DNA from: Notolepis coatsorum
Lineage: Eukaryota; Chordata; Actinopteri; Aulopiformes; Paralepididae
Length of the DNA: 64,000 bases
Assembly: GCA_963971535.1 (NCBI GenBank)
Contig: OZ020589.1
Coordinates: 94,518,572-94,582,571, forward strand
Reading direction: 5' to 3'
The stretch's first letter is position 1, and every line of letters starts with the position of its first letter. Shown here piece by piece: positions 43,316 through 55,296 of this stretch. The notes below the pieces were generated by a model. That model was not told where the DNA came from. It was given only the letters and a program-made list of their open reading frames with translations, and did not search any database. Both the position numbers and the translations under genes were made by a program.

Positions 43316-45555
43316 CTGTGTGAGATACACGACATGGCCTGCAGGCTGGCATCAGGCACACTCAGGGGCACACAAGGATACAAACACACACATACAGGAT
43401 GCACCCACAACATGCACCCACACGGGGGTGGCCAAGTCCCTCCCCCACTCCCCACAAACTTAGACTGATCTGGGATCAGCTCTTCTCCACTTTGAATCCT
43501 CACCTCCGCTGAAAGAACGCGGCCCCTGTAGCAATAACATCTGGAAGCCGGGTTCACTGTGCTGACCTGAGGTCGACTTGGTGTTTCCCCTCCAGTCAGG
43601 GGGTTCAGATTTAAAGAGGGTAAGCTGATGCTGGATCTGTGCCTGAAGGGAAGGTTTACCCACGGCTACTGAGGTCAAACGTGCCCTTAAATCACAGGTC
43701 TAGAGCCAGGTTACCTCACCCATAAGGAACTTAAGGTGGCCTTGTGATCATTTTGTCAAACTATCACGTCATCTATGGAAGGGTCCTCAGCCGAGCTTCG
43801 GATGAGAAGATTATCGAGTCAACTATTTTGCGGAGAGTTACAAACTGAGCCTGGACCGGCCTCTTTTAAGGAGCAAGTTGTGTAATTCCTACTCCATCGG
43901 ATAGGGCAAAGAGGTCAGGCAGCCCGCTACCCAGGGCATCCTGGGTAGTGCAGTCCTCTTGGGAGTGGATGGAGGCCCTGTGCCGGGCGGGGCGTGCTAG
44001 AGACGGTGCATGACTGCTACAGCCCATGTCATGTCCATCCACAGCCTAGAAGCTAACGGCTAAGTGATAAAGGGAGCCCCGTCCAGAGACAAGCGCCAGG
44101 CCACACTTCACCGGACACTGTGGACACCATCCGACGAGAACACCAGAACAGGTTTCGTAACGCTTTACTTAAAGCAGATCATTCTATCGTAAGGATTATA
44201 TAACTAGGACTTTGGGGTCATTTATACTCGGTCGCTCGACACTTGTCAATGATGCGTTGACTAAAAAAGGATTACATGACATTTTGCGCCAATGGCGCGC
44301 ACCTCCTGAATTTAGTTCCACTGTACTAGATGGTCACATTGTGTGCTGGAGAGCAAGATGGATGTCCTCCTGGTTTCACTTTCATTTAGGCTATAGCCAA
44401 TTAAAGTTTTCCAATGGAGTTTTCTTGTAAACAGCTTGCTTTGTTTATATTCACATTTCAATCCAAATAGACAGTACCTACACAATCAATTGATTTAGAT
44501 ACCCAATCCTCTCCTCGAAGCACCCAAGCCGTTCCATGTATTTGTTAAATTCCACCACCAGCACACCTGATTCAACTTAACAAGCCCTGAATCAGGTGTG
44601 CTGGTGGTGGAATTTAACAAATACATGGAACGGCTGGGGTGCCTCGAGGAGAGGTTTGGGAACCACTGGCTGTAGACTATACATAGACATTGTTGTTCTA
44701 TAGTCTACAAGCTGAATACATGTCCTACCTCAACGTTTGCTGTTTTCTTTGCTTTCACAATATGTTTATGTGCGTTCAATTTCACGTTTTTGGCAAAATT
44801 TTTGTGATTCTGACCTCCTTTGAGCAGTTTGCTTGTTCGATTTCAAGGGAGATCATATAGATAGACCAATCGATTTGAAGCACGATTGCATGTTTACACA
44901 CTTCCAGTTCCAGTGCACTCTTTTTGTGTTCTACACAAACCCTGTGCTCCTGGCATGCTTGTGCATTCTCGCGCGCACGCTGGAAGAACACCGATTTCCG
45001 GGTACCCATTTTGTCCTACTCTATATAGCGTCAATTTCATCAACTAGTGGGAAAAAACTCCATTGGATTCCTTTAGGTTTTGTAAGCATGGGACAGAGAA
45101 CAGGTTGGCAAAGCAAATAAAAAGTCAGGAACTTGACTTCTTTAAATCGACAGAAACCTTCACCAAAGCATAAACACTAGGCGTCGTGCAATACCTTCGT
45201 TTGTTGTTGAAAGTGTTGAGCGACAAAGCATAAACATTTTGGAAAGCAGGGTATCAATTACCATGATTCCTTATGTCAATGCCCAGATAATACCTAGGTA
45301 CGACGGGCATATTTGTGAATGGTTTCATGAATAACCATAACGTGTTATTAACTTGTAACTCGCGCATTATTATACAATCCATTATAGCCATATGCCTTAA
45401 AGGGGTAGTTTAAGTGGTGTGTAATACTATCTAGTAGTGTAGCTGATGCAGTGCCCTTAGCTCACTCACCAAGTCCCGTGGTCGGAGTCCTGGCCCGCCG
45501 CTTGGTTTGCGAGCGAACCGGGAAGTGTCAGACAAGTGGTAATCCACTTTTAAAA
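43316..45555. other. Intronic stretch of the 14.1-kb intron
   Basis: No exon seen. Contains a foldback at 44508-44654 (separate entry). The short ORFs at 44212 and 44833 show no family features. Confidence 0.5.
44508..44654. mobile_element. Foldback MITE, hAT-like end
   Basis: Arms such as CCGTTCCATGTATTTGTTAA and AATTCCACCACCAGCACACC recur inverted on the other side of a short AACTTAACAAG loop. It is followed by TTTGGGAACCACTGG (44655-44669), a hAT/Charlie-like end. Confidence 0.7.
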
Positions 45556-45559
45556 TGTT

Positions 45560-45770
45560 ATTATTGTTTTTAAAGCCCTCCATGGATTAGCACCACAGTA
45601 CATTATCAACCTGCTGACTCCTTACTCTGCTCCCAGGTCATCCTGACAACCACTCCTCTCAGTCCCTCACTCACATCGCATGACTAAAGGAGACAGGCTT
45701 TCAGACTTTAGACCAGTCTCCCATCTCACATTAAGTTCTGTCCAACTATAGACCTGTTAGCTGTTTACAA
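45560..45770 (+). repeat. LINE ORF2 fragment, L2-like
   Basis: A frame near 45573 reads KALHGLAPQYIINLLTPYS, a common C-terminal ORF2 phrase, followed by RSS-type sequence. Degraded. Confidence 0.6.
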
Positions 45771-45879
45771 ACATACCGTGTTCGAGCCAATCAGCAATAC
45801 CAACTGCACTAAAGGAATTCGACAGGGCTCTATGGAGAAACCATGACACTCCCCTGACTAAAAGTTGTTTCAAACCTGT

Positions 45880-46553
45880 GTGCCTCTTTTTGCAGCTGGT
45901 GCTTATTAGTGATGGTCATGACTATGACACTAGACAAGCCTTGAGGGGTCGGTTCGCCCTGCCGAGACCCAGAACTGAAGCCTTAAAGAAAACTGTAATG
46001 TACAGGGCAATGTCCTACTGGATAGACTTCCACAATATTTGGTTTCAATTACCAGTAAGGTGGGATTTAAGAGGAGACTAAGAGTGGCTGTAATGCAGAA
46101 AGATTTTGGTTGGGTCTAATCTGTGTCTAATGAATGGGTTCTTGTGTTGGGTTATGTGTTGATTTTGGAATGTCTTTGTCTAGTGGTTATGAGGAGTATT
46201 AGAGTATTAGTGTATGGAATGTCGTGCTGTTTTTGAGCACGTTTTCGTTTTCTCTGAGATGTCTCCGTTTGTTGTTTTATTGATATTTGATTTGTTCTAT
46301 ATGTTTGTATATTTGTTATTGTTCTATATTAGAAAATTTGGCATACATATTTGTTTGTATGTCTGATTTTGATTGGTTTAATGTTCTATAATTGTTTGTA
46401 TATTTTATTGGTGTTTTATTGATATTTGTTTTGTTTTTATGTTCTTTTATTGATTATTCTTGTTTAATTTGTATATGTTTGGATCCAGACCCCAGGAAGA
46501 ATAGTCGCTGCTGAGGCAGTGACTAATGGGGATCTGAAATAAAGAAATAAATG
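45880..46553 (+). repeat. CR1/L2-like LINE C-terminus and 3' end
   Basis: The frame at 45910-46080 includes HDYDTRQALRGRFALPRPRT and ALKKTVMYRAMSYWIDF, like the end of CR1/L2-group ORF2. At 46488 the tail GACCCCAGGAAGAATAGTCG is followed by GTGACTAATGGGGATCTG and an (AAAT)n-like end, as at 8699-8775. Confidence 0.7.
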
Positions 46554-46829
46554 AAAGCGGCTGGATGTCATTTTGCCAAATCAGCATGGCTGTGAGTGTG
46601 AGTCTTTCACCTTTTACATAATCTAGCTTTGGCATGGATTGATTGTTTAGATCGCTATATTGTAGTCTGCCCCGTTGTTCTGACCAGGTTTACGTTCCTT
46701 TCTGCCCCGGTGATGCGCTCGCACACGGAATCTGACGTATACAGCGAACAGGTCTATTGAAACTTTGTTATTGAAATCACGTCAAAAGACCCACAGTTTT
46801 TCTGGTGATTTTAGTGCAGTTTGAGGTTG

Positions 46830-47056
46830 CCTTGTTTTATTCCTATCTTATCTTATTTTATTATTTTATTGTACATCTGTACTGTACTCTCTTTGTACTG
46901 TCTTGTCGGCACATGTTATACTGTGGTGCTGTGTCGTTTTGTTCTTTGTTATTGCTATGTATTCTATTGTATTGACTAGAAGACGATGACTGGCTCAACT
47001 CCTGTTGTTTTTAAATGTGCTATATAAATAAAAGTGACTTGACTTTACTTGATAAC
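46830..47056 (+). repeat. LINE-like 3' tail
   Basis: TTATTTTATTGTACATCTGT, then GTGCTATATAAATAAAAGTG and ACTTGACTTTACTTG, a tail of the same class as 12583-12657. 47057-48089 shows no gene. Confidence 0.55.
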
Positions 47057-48089
47057 ATGCAGGCAAAATCTTCAAATTATGTGGTCCTCGATCATTTCCT
47101 ATGTTTTATTCATGTTGGGCCACAGCCCAGTATGTAGTGACTATGTCACAATGGGTTCCAATAAATCACGTCGCTCTGAATGAAGCTTTTGCCGGCATGT
47201 TATGGTGCAGATGAACACTTGTCTCGTGACCCCATGCCTGTCTGAAGCTTCCCGGATCTCTCGGAACCAGGTGATGGACCAGAACTCCCAGCATGGGAGT
47301 TAAGCTAAACTACACTACGCAAGTATTCCATACCACTTAATGTGCAAACATCTATCATGTCTAATTTGATGTCTAACTATCCCTTTAAACACAACAAATA
47401 CCTCCAAACCTGGCAAAGGCTCACTAGGTTGCACCAGCAAGGATTAAGTTTGTATGTTCATCATGTTGCACACATTTTGAAGACTAGACATTCCTCAACT
47501 CATACATCTCAAAAGAGGATTATAAAATGGCTGCATAATAACCTTTGGATATCTGAAATTTGCTGCAGAAAAATAACACGTAGGCCCCAACCTCTTTGAG
47601 TTCTATGAATAATGAATTTCAAATTCACACTCATCTGTCCTGACAATATATCGGTGTTGGCTTGTTAACTAGTAAACATACAGCTTCGGTTGTGAGCTAC
47701 ACTTTCTGGCAAACGTTTTCAGAAATGTCTTAAGCCATAGAATATGCTCTACTCTACTAATGGGCTCTACTCAAGTCTCTACTATGTTAGGTAACACCGG
47801 TGCTCATACACAATGAAATTAATTATATTTAACCAGTTTTCCTCTTAATTTGTTTACATACAGTAGCCTATACCTTAAACTGCATAAACTGCATTGTGGT
47901 GAAACGTTTAATCATCGATTGAAGCTTTAAACCTAGATATGTTCATCGGACTTTCACAGTTAACTGTGTAACGTAATTAGTATTAGAATAAAACCTGGAT
48001 TGACGGACCTTAAATGAACACTAAACTCCTGGACGTGGTCACTCGTCCGAACGGCTTGTCAAGGATGTTTCGTCTTGTAACTTGGGACT

Positions 48090-48395
48090 TAGTTAGGGAA
48101 TTTTAGCAAGATGTTTGGACCATCTGTGAAAAAATGTATTACCAATAGCTTTCTTCACCAAAGTGTTCCTATAGGTGTCTACTAACACCTCTCAATTTAT
48201 TCAAACCCAAATCCTCTGGGAAAATTCTGGAGAGCCAATCAAAGTTAAGGAGCCCAGGGGGCTAGGGCGAAAAAAATTAAAATCAAATATTAACGTGTGG
48301 GGTGACTAACTAGGGGTTTTCAGGGGTGCTGAATCTATTCCAACCATTAGTTTTGAGTAAATTTGGCTCCCTGGCCATAAAATATTGGTATACCC
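48090..48395 (+). repeat. Left terminal inverted repeat
   Basis: Matches 51207-51518 inverted at high identity from the outer end to TGGCCATAA(A/C)ATATTGGTATA. Differences rise toward the inner end. Confidence 0.9.
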
Positions 48396-48623
48396 AGAGG
48401 GCTTGGGTGAAAAATATGAAAAATCAAATATTAACTTGTGGGGTGTCTAACAAGTGTTTTTCAGGGCGCTGAATCTATTCCAACCATTTGTTTTTTAGTA
48501 AAAAACGATTTTATGTCCATAAGAACATATATTTTTACTTTATTCCAAGAGAAATGTAACGTTACATAGAATGGAATGGTATAGAAATGTGCATTATTGA
48601 TACATGGTTTCAGTTTTTTTTTA

Positions 48624-50512
48624 CTAAGCCAACTCCCCATCTTCCTCACTCCTTTTCTCGTCTGTCTGGTTGTTATGGCACTCTCCTTTACACTTGCCAC
48701 AAGCAGATATGCACTTGACCCCCTGTTTTTTACAGCAGCACCTGCGTGTACTGCAGTCTCCCTCACAGTTGCAGCTGATGAATTTCAGGAGATAGTCTGG
48801 GGCAATGGGGTCTGTGGTAGGGACTGGTGCATAGCCTTCTTCTCCCAGTTTCCAGCCATAGTCCAGAACATCCAGTGATGGACTTTGTAGTAGAAGCCAG
48901 TCTCTGGTTTGGAGATATGCCCGGAGAGAATGTTGTGCTGCTGCTGCTGTAGTCGGGGGGGGGCAGTTTCTCAGGGCTGATTTTCCCTGCTGCAGCCCGC
49001 TTGCTGAACATTTCAAATCTCAAGTCCCCCAAACCTTTGGGTGGTTTCCCATGGAACATGAGTTTGAATATTTCACAGCCGGCTGTGATGATGGTATCTT
49101 TCTGGGCTTGGATGTCAAGAAAAACTTCCATGGCCTTCTCAGCTTGGTCCGTCTTGCAGAGTGTGCGTAGGAAAGTTGGTTTGCTAAAGCCAGAAATTGC
49201 AAACACGGTATCGCAGCCTGAGAAGCTGTGTAGAAAGAGCAGATATTTCCTGTATTTCTCTGGGAGGGCCTCTTGTATCTTTCCAACATCGTAAGACACA
49301 TTGTTTGCTGTTGTGAAGAAGACTGAGTGGTCTGCATCATGATGAATGAGCATAACCAGGATGTCCGTATCCTCAGCTCTCCCCTCAACAGCGGACTCTC
49401 TTGCCTCATAGAGCTGCCTGGACGATAGAAGTGTCTGCATCATCAAAGCATTGATGTACACGGATTCCATTACTACTGAATGTCTCAGCTAGAAGCAGGA
49501 TAAGCTGGGCCTTGTTGTTCTTGTTGTCAAGGAACTTTTTGTACGTCTGAGATGATCATGGTCCTTGGTCGAGTTGTCATATCCGTCAAAAAACCACAGT
49601 GATCCGGAGGTGCTGGCTTCCCATGGCCTTCACAAACCTGAGGTAGCTCTCAGCGATGTCCTTCCAGGTGAGGTTAACCTCCCACTTGACATTGTGCAGG
49701 AGCCACCCACCATCAATCACAAGGCTCGTGCATGGGGTTTGCCCAATGGGTTCCACAAATGTCTTTAGGAACTTTGCTAGAGCAGCCTTATCTGGCGTTC
49801 GCATCTTCTGGTTTTTGTCAAAAAGAGACATCGGTGTTGGCGTCAACTCAAATAGCAGAGCTTCTTTGGTCTTGACTTCACGCTCACTGATGATGATGAG
49901 GCGGTTGAAGAGATTGAGTGAGTCAATAACCAGCTTCTCCCCACTGACTTTGGGTCCAGATCTGAGGGTTGCTAATGATTTGACTTAGTACTTTGTTTGC
50001 ATTGTATCATTAACAGTTTTCCCATCCATCTTGGCCTGTATGGTTCTGCCAATCTCCTCTGCCTGATCCGCATTTACTGGGTCTCCGAGAGAGCTGCTAA
50101 ACCCTGTAGAGAAGGACACCAGGGTCTTCCTGTCCCGTGTGTTATCGAAGGGGTTTACTACTTCCAACCATCCAACTATGGTGGAGCTGCTAGCACTTTG
50201 ACTACTTGACCCAGACAATACGCTGCGTCTGTTCAACATGTCTGGATGTTGGTCTTGCTCATCTTGCCCTAAAGAATAGAATTTGTTAAACGTTTTTATT
50301 AAATTGAGATGTCACTCACAACATAGAATATGATTGAAAACTGCAAGTGCTTTCATCACAATGAAAAATAAAACAAACGTACGATTTCCAGTGGATTTAC
50401 TTCTTGCACCATTGTATAGCTCGTTTCTGCATTCCAAATGGCGTCTAAGCTTGGGATCATCTCCGTTTTTCCAGTCTTCATGTAGTCTTCTGATTAATGC
50501 TTCATCGTCCAC
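48624..50512 (-). pseudogene. XPG/FEN-like nuclease with C-terminal CXC domain, broken
   Basis: Reading leftwards: a first exon from 50512 (MDDEALIRRLHEDW...) with a possible donor at about 50382 and acceptor TTCTTTAG near 50272, which restores frame; one in-frame TAA at 49985-49987; LVIDGGWLLHN (about 49730); a six-A run at 49588 that shifts the frame inside ITVVFDGYD; EDTDILVMLIHH (about 49370); LHSFSGCDTVFAISGF (about 49220); a shift in the G-run at 48956; and CNCEGDCSTRRCCCKKQGVK (about 48775). The order DG, FDG, D-T-D, GCD is that of XPG/FEN nucleases. At least four lesions make it a relic. Its cellular role, if any, is unknown. Confidence 0.7.
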
Positions 50513-51206
50513 ACTCTCAGAATAAGACTAAATCTGTGCGTAGCCTTTTTGGGTGACTTTTGAGAGCTTTTTAATCCCAGTCTCAGGACCACCACAGATG
50601 AAGCACCTTAAGCAACAAGCTACAGAATCCTTTTCCATGTTGTAGTCTACTAAAAGACAAGTGTCATGATTCGTGTCAAAACATACAGAACTAGTCCACA
50701 CAGCAAGACTTATTGATGGAGTGAGTGAACTACAAGATTATCTTCACTGAAAAAGTAGATCACCACACAAAGTCCAGCTGATCTTATAACCACTCTGATG
50801 CTAGCTATCTATCTAATGTTAGCTGTAAGCAAACTTTAGCTAGGTGAATGGTTGTTTATTGTTAGCATTAAACTAGAGAAAATTGATAAAGTGCTACATT
50901 TACAGTTATCAAACCTTTTGCCAGCAGAGGAAAACCAATTACTCTCCCAAAGAGTAGTTAAACGATCATACCTTAAAATCGTTTTTGTTGTGCAGAGATA
51001 TTTGCCATGCACTCCTGCTCCTCCCCCACATGCAGACAGTGTATCCTACTGAGCATGTGCAGGTGAACACTTATTAGTTTTTTGCAATATTTTCATATTT
51101 TATTTTCCAGAATAGAATCAAATCAACAACACCTCAGTCCCATACCGTTGATTATACCCTTTTTGCTGTACATTATAGCTTAAAATATATTATACTATAT
51201 ATATAA

Positions 51207-51518
51207 TATACCAATATGTTATGGCCAGGGAGCCATTCTTACGCAAAACGAATGGTTGGAATAGATTCAGCACCCCTGAAAACCCCTAGTTAGTCACCCC
51301 ATACGTTAATATTTGATTTTAATTTTTTTCATATTTTTCGCCCAAGCCCCCTTGGCTCCTTAACTTTGATTGGCTCTCCAGAATTTTCCCAGAGGATTTG
51401 GGTTTGAATAAATTGAGAGGTGTTAGTAGACACCTATAGGAACACTTTGGTGAAGAAAGCTATTGGTAATACATTTTTTCACAGATGGTCCAAACATCTT
51501 GCTAAAATTCCCTAACTA
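51207..51518 (-). repeat. Right terminal inverted repeat
   Basis: Inverted partner of 48090-48395, preceded by an AT-rich TATATATAATATA stretch. Confidence 0.9.
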
Positions 51519-51673
51519 ACTGGAAGCACGCAATAGGTTGAGTGGGGTGACGATCGAAAGGCGGCAAATTCAACTTTCCAACAATGTATTGATTGACCGG
51601 CAAAAATACAGCACTAGGCCGACAGGCGAGGGCAAATTGCTGCGAAGTGTGCGCACATGCAGGCTGCCGAATG

Positions 51674-52642
51674 TTAACACATTCGGGGCCAACCACGGAC
51701 ATGTCCGTGTTTCGGATCCAACGGTTGAGGGCCAACCACGGATATGTCCGTGGCAAGGTTGTTTTGGCTTTTATTCCATTGTAATATCCTACTCAATGTC
51801 ACCGAGTGGCACTGCAGATTTACCCTATTCTTGGAATTTGGAAAAGTGCATTACCGGCCAGATCCTCATAGGGGCGCTGTCTCGATAATGCAGTGTTCCC
51901 TGTTAGAGACCGTTTTATTTTTTTTTAATTTTTTTATGAATGGATTTTTCTGTTAGCCTGCAGCTATGCGTGTAGCCGATCGCCTGAAATAGTTTTTGGG
52001 TCGCTGAATTCAGTATGCAGTAAAGGATTATAGCATCAGCCAATGGACATATGGATCTACCAGATGGCGATCAATAACTGGGAAATCCTTTTTGCAGTCC
52101 AACCGGCCACAGGTAAGAGCTATTTGACGTCAATTACAGCCCAATCGGGCCTTGCTTTAATAGCCATCCACCCGGTCAGCGAATTAGGCTACTGAGGCTA
52201 ATGCCGTTATTGGTAATCAATAATCAGAAACGACGTCCCCCCCCCCCCCCCCCTTTCATGCATTCATGGTGGACCATGATACCGATCAAATGCATTTTGA
52301 TTTTGATCTCTAGCTTGTCTATGGCCGAAACGCCATTCGATTTAACGTTATTAGCTTAGCGCCCTGTATCTCGCGTTCCAAGAAATACCCCAGAAAATTC
52401 TGCTATAACGTTCATATTCAAGACGCTATAAAATGGGAATGTATTGATGAAGAAATTATTTGTTTAAGGCATATTGAAGGGACGGTTTATAGTGTCAATT
52501 GACAATGAGAATGGACAGATAGCAATAATATAAAGTATAGATTTAGCTCTACAAACAGCCTCACACACAATGAAACCTTATTATGATATGCTGGCCGTAT
52601 AGAGTGGGGCCCGTCTAATCCCTGTGGCCGTCAATGTGTTAA
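51674..52642 (+). mobile_element. piggyBac-like TTAA element, copy D (969 bp)
   Basis: TTAA at 51674-51677 then CACATTCGGGGCC; the right end GGCCGTCAATGTG precedes TTAA at 52639-52642. Just inside the left end ACGGACATGTCCGT forms a hairpin and recurs as ACGGATATGTCCGT 46 bases later. ATGGCGATCA at 52064 and donor GTAAG at 52113. Contains a C-run at 52237-52253. Confidence 0.75.
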
Positions 52643-52891
52643 CAAGTTAATTTAATCATTGTTGGTGCAACGCAGCCCAGGCGTGTACAGAAGTGTCCAG
52701 CCGGTGGTCAGTGTGGAGAGACGTTGCATCTGGACATTCTGGCGCTGGGCGTGCTATAGCTACAGCCTCTATTATCAGTCTCCCGGGAAAACTAAAGTTC
52801 CCTGCTAAAAAGAAAAACAATAATAAACATTGCGATGAGGTCATAATATGTCGTAAAAATATTACGTCAACCAACATTCCAATAGTGGCTT

Positions 52892-52990
52892 TGTGTAGAC
52901 TATCCCACACTGCCTGATGTAGGCTATCCCACACTGCCTGATGTAGGCTATCCCACACTGCCTGATGTAGGCTATCCCACACTGCCCGAT
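52892..52990 (+). repeat. 24-bp tandem repeat, four copies
   Basis: Unit GTAGGCTATCCCACACTGCC then TGAT. Confidence 0.85.
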
Positions 52991-53050
52991 GTCATAACGA
53001 GCCACTCCTACAGCAGGCACCACCGCTCAACATCTCACCAATCACAGAGG

Positions 53051-53271
<221 letters not shown>

Positions 53272-54786
53272 TAGATACGTGAACACAGAGGAGAAAAGGG
53301 AGTCTTGGTTAGAACAACGTGGTGACAATCAACCTGGATTGACCAGTCGTTGGGGGAAAGGGCTCGATAAGTCCCGCCTCCTCCTGGAGGACTGAAGGGA
53401 GAGTCGGAGGGAGGGAGAGAGGGACGGGCAGGAGAGAGGAGTAAGGAGGAGGGGAGTAAGGAGGAGGAGAAGGTGACGACAGGGGTGAGAAGAGAGAGAG
53501 AGAGACAACGAGATGGGAGTGGAAGAAAACAGAGGTGAGGAAGGGAAGGTGGCCCAAGCTGGCGTTTGGACACAGAGAAGACAGTCAGTGAACAGTGGTG
53601 GACAACACAGATCAACAACAGCTGGTGAAACACAGTCAGACAGTGAAGGCAGATTACAAACGACTTTGACCAGAATACAATACACAATAATAGAGGGAGG
53701 TGGAGGTCGCTGGGGATTGGAGGAGCAACCGGGATGAGAACATACTGTAGTGGAAGAGATCAAAAGACCCAACGAAGGGACAAACAGAGAGACAAAAGAG
53801 ACAGACAGACAGACAGATAGAGGGACAGATAGAGGGTCGTCCTTAAACACAGCTGGGCTGCTGTTGAGAGAGAGCCTTGTGTGAAACTGTCCAGTCAGTC
53901 CGATGGCATGGCTGCATTCAAGGATCATACCAACATATAAGGTTGTGCAAAAAATTAAAAAAAATTTAAATAAAAAATACATCCCATTCACTGATACGCA
54001 TATATACCCGCTTGGCAAAACACTGGTCTACAAAAAGGTTTACAAACCTCCCTGAGATGTGTTCTGGATCTCTTTGGATCTCTGTGCCTCAGTCTAATGG
54101 GGTAGAGTCATTGAAGGTATACTCTTAGCTTCTCAGTGCTTTACAATTTGCTTTGTTATTGTTCTTGAATATGGCGGAGGGGGGTCATTTGTTTACCTCC
54201 TACGGAAAGATTTCCAAAATCAAACAGTGACGATGTCAATCTCCACATACAAGGTTGTTTTTCTTCATTCGACAGCAGTCATATGCATAATACTGTAGCT
54301 CTATATCTAAACTCTATCTACGCATTATGTTCGCTATGTCAAATAAAAACCAAGCCGCGTATCAGTGAATGGAGAGATGCGTGTGGCCGGTGAGGGGACA
54401 GCAGTGCATTCATCCAACAGAAGGTAGGGAGGGGGGAAATGCATTGAACAGAGGACCGAGATGAGGCCATGTGGTGTCATCAGCGTTATCACAAATCAAC
54501 ATCAACGGCCCAAAAAACATCCGTAAGCCTTAGGACCCCCTAGTCCTCCTCACCACGATCCGACAGTCCACAGCAGAGGAGGAAACAAGAGAAAACATGG
54601 CAGCTAGGAGGTGGGGGAGCTAGCTAGCAAACTACCTAGAGAGCATGGTTAGGGAAAGGCAGCCCATAGCCCTGGGGACCGACATGCTGAAGGAGGGAGG
54701 GTGTAGGGTGTAGGGCACAGCTTGCTGGCAAGAAGGACGAGAAAGCTTCAGTTAGCATGCTGAACAGGGGAGGGCGAGGCTCGGTG
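53272..54786. other. Intronic stretch, no gene
   Basis: Purine-rich 53390-53520 and a short GACA array at 53799-53818. The minus-strand ORF 53329-54018 is pyrimidine-driven and lacks any family motif. Confidence 0.5.
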
Positions 54787-55296
54787 TTGGCTAGTGGTGA
54801 TGACACCTCAGAGGGGAGGGGCTGGCTAGTGGTGATGACACCTCAGAGGGGAGGGGCTGGCTAGTGGTGATGACACCTCAGAGGGGAGGGGCTGGCTAGT
54901 GGTGATGACACCTCAGAGGGGAGGGGCTGGCTAGTGGTGATGACACCTCAGAGGGGAGGGGCTGGCTAGTGGTGATGACACCTCAGAGGGGAGGGGCTGG
55001 CTAGTGGTGATGACACATCAGAGGGGAGGGGCTGGCTAGTGGTGATAATACCAGAGAGGGGAGGAGGTGGCTAGTGGTGATGACACCTCAGAGGGGAGGG
55101 GCTGGCTAGTGGTGATGACACCTCAGAGGGGAGGGGCTGGCTAGTGGTGATAATACCAGAGAGGGGAGGAGGTGGCTAGTGGTGATGACACCTCAGAGGG
55201 GAGGGGCTGGCTAGTGGTGATGACACCTCAGAGGGGAGGGGTTGGCTAATGGTGATGACACCTCAGAGGGGAGGGGTTGGCTAGTGGTGATAACAC
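54787..55296 (+). repeat. 35-bp minisatellite, about 14 copies
   Basis: Unit GGCTAGTGGTGATGACACCT then CAGAGGGGAGGGGCT, with a variant unit (TAATACCAGAG) occurring twice at a spacing that implies block duplication. It stops exactly at the TTAA of copy E. Confidence 0.9.

Larger units (their letters stand above)
48090..51518 (-). mobile_element. DNA transposon with XPG-like nuclease gene, Academ-like (3429 bp)
   Basis: The ends TAGTTAGGGAATTTTAGCAA and its reverse complement are flanked by ACT at 48087-48089 and 51519-51521, a 3-bp target duplication. Terminal inverted repeats extend about 306 bp (48090-48395) and 312 bp (51207-51518). The left side has a second, direct copy of about 110 bp of repeat (48391-48500) that the right side lacks. 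Inside, on the minus strand, lies a broken gene for an XPG/FEN-like protein with a CXC cysteine domain. Academ elements are known to carry XPG-type nucleases and make 3-4 bp duplications, so Academ is my best guess; no Academ transposase core is seen, so this may be a deletion derivative. Confidence 0.75.

Noticed and set aside
53329-54018. 229-residue minus-strand ORF rich in Ser, Leu and Pro
   Set aside because: Driven by a purine-rich plus strand; no domain, motif or splice support.
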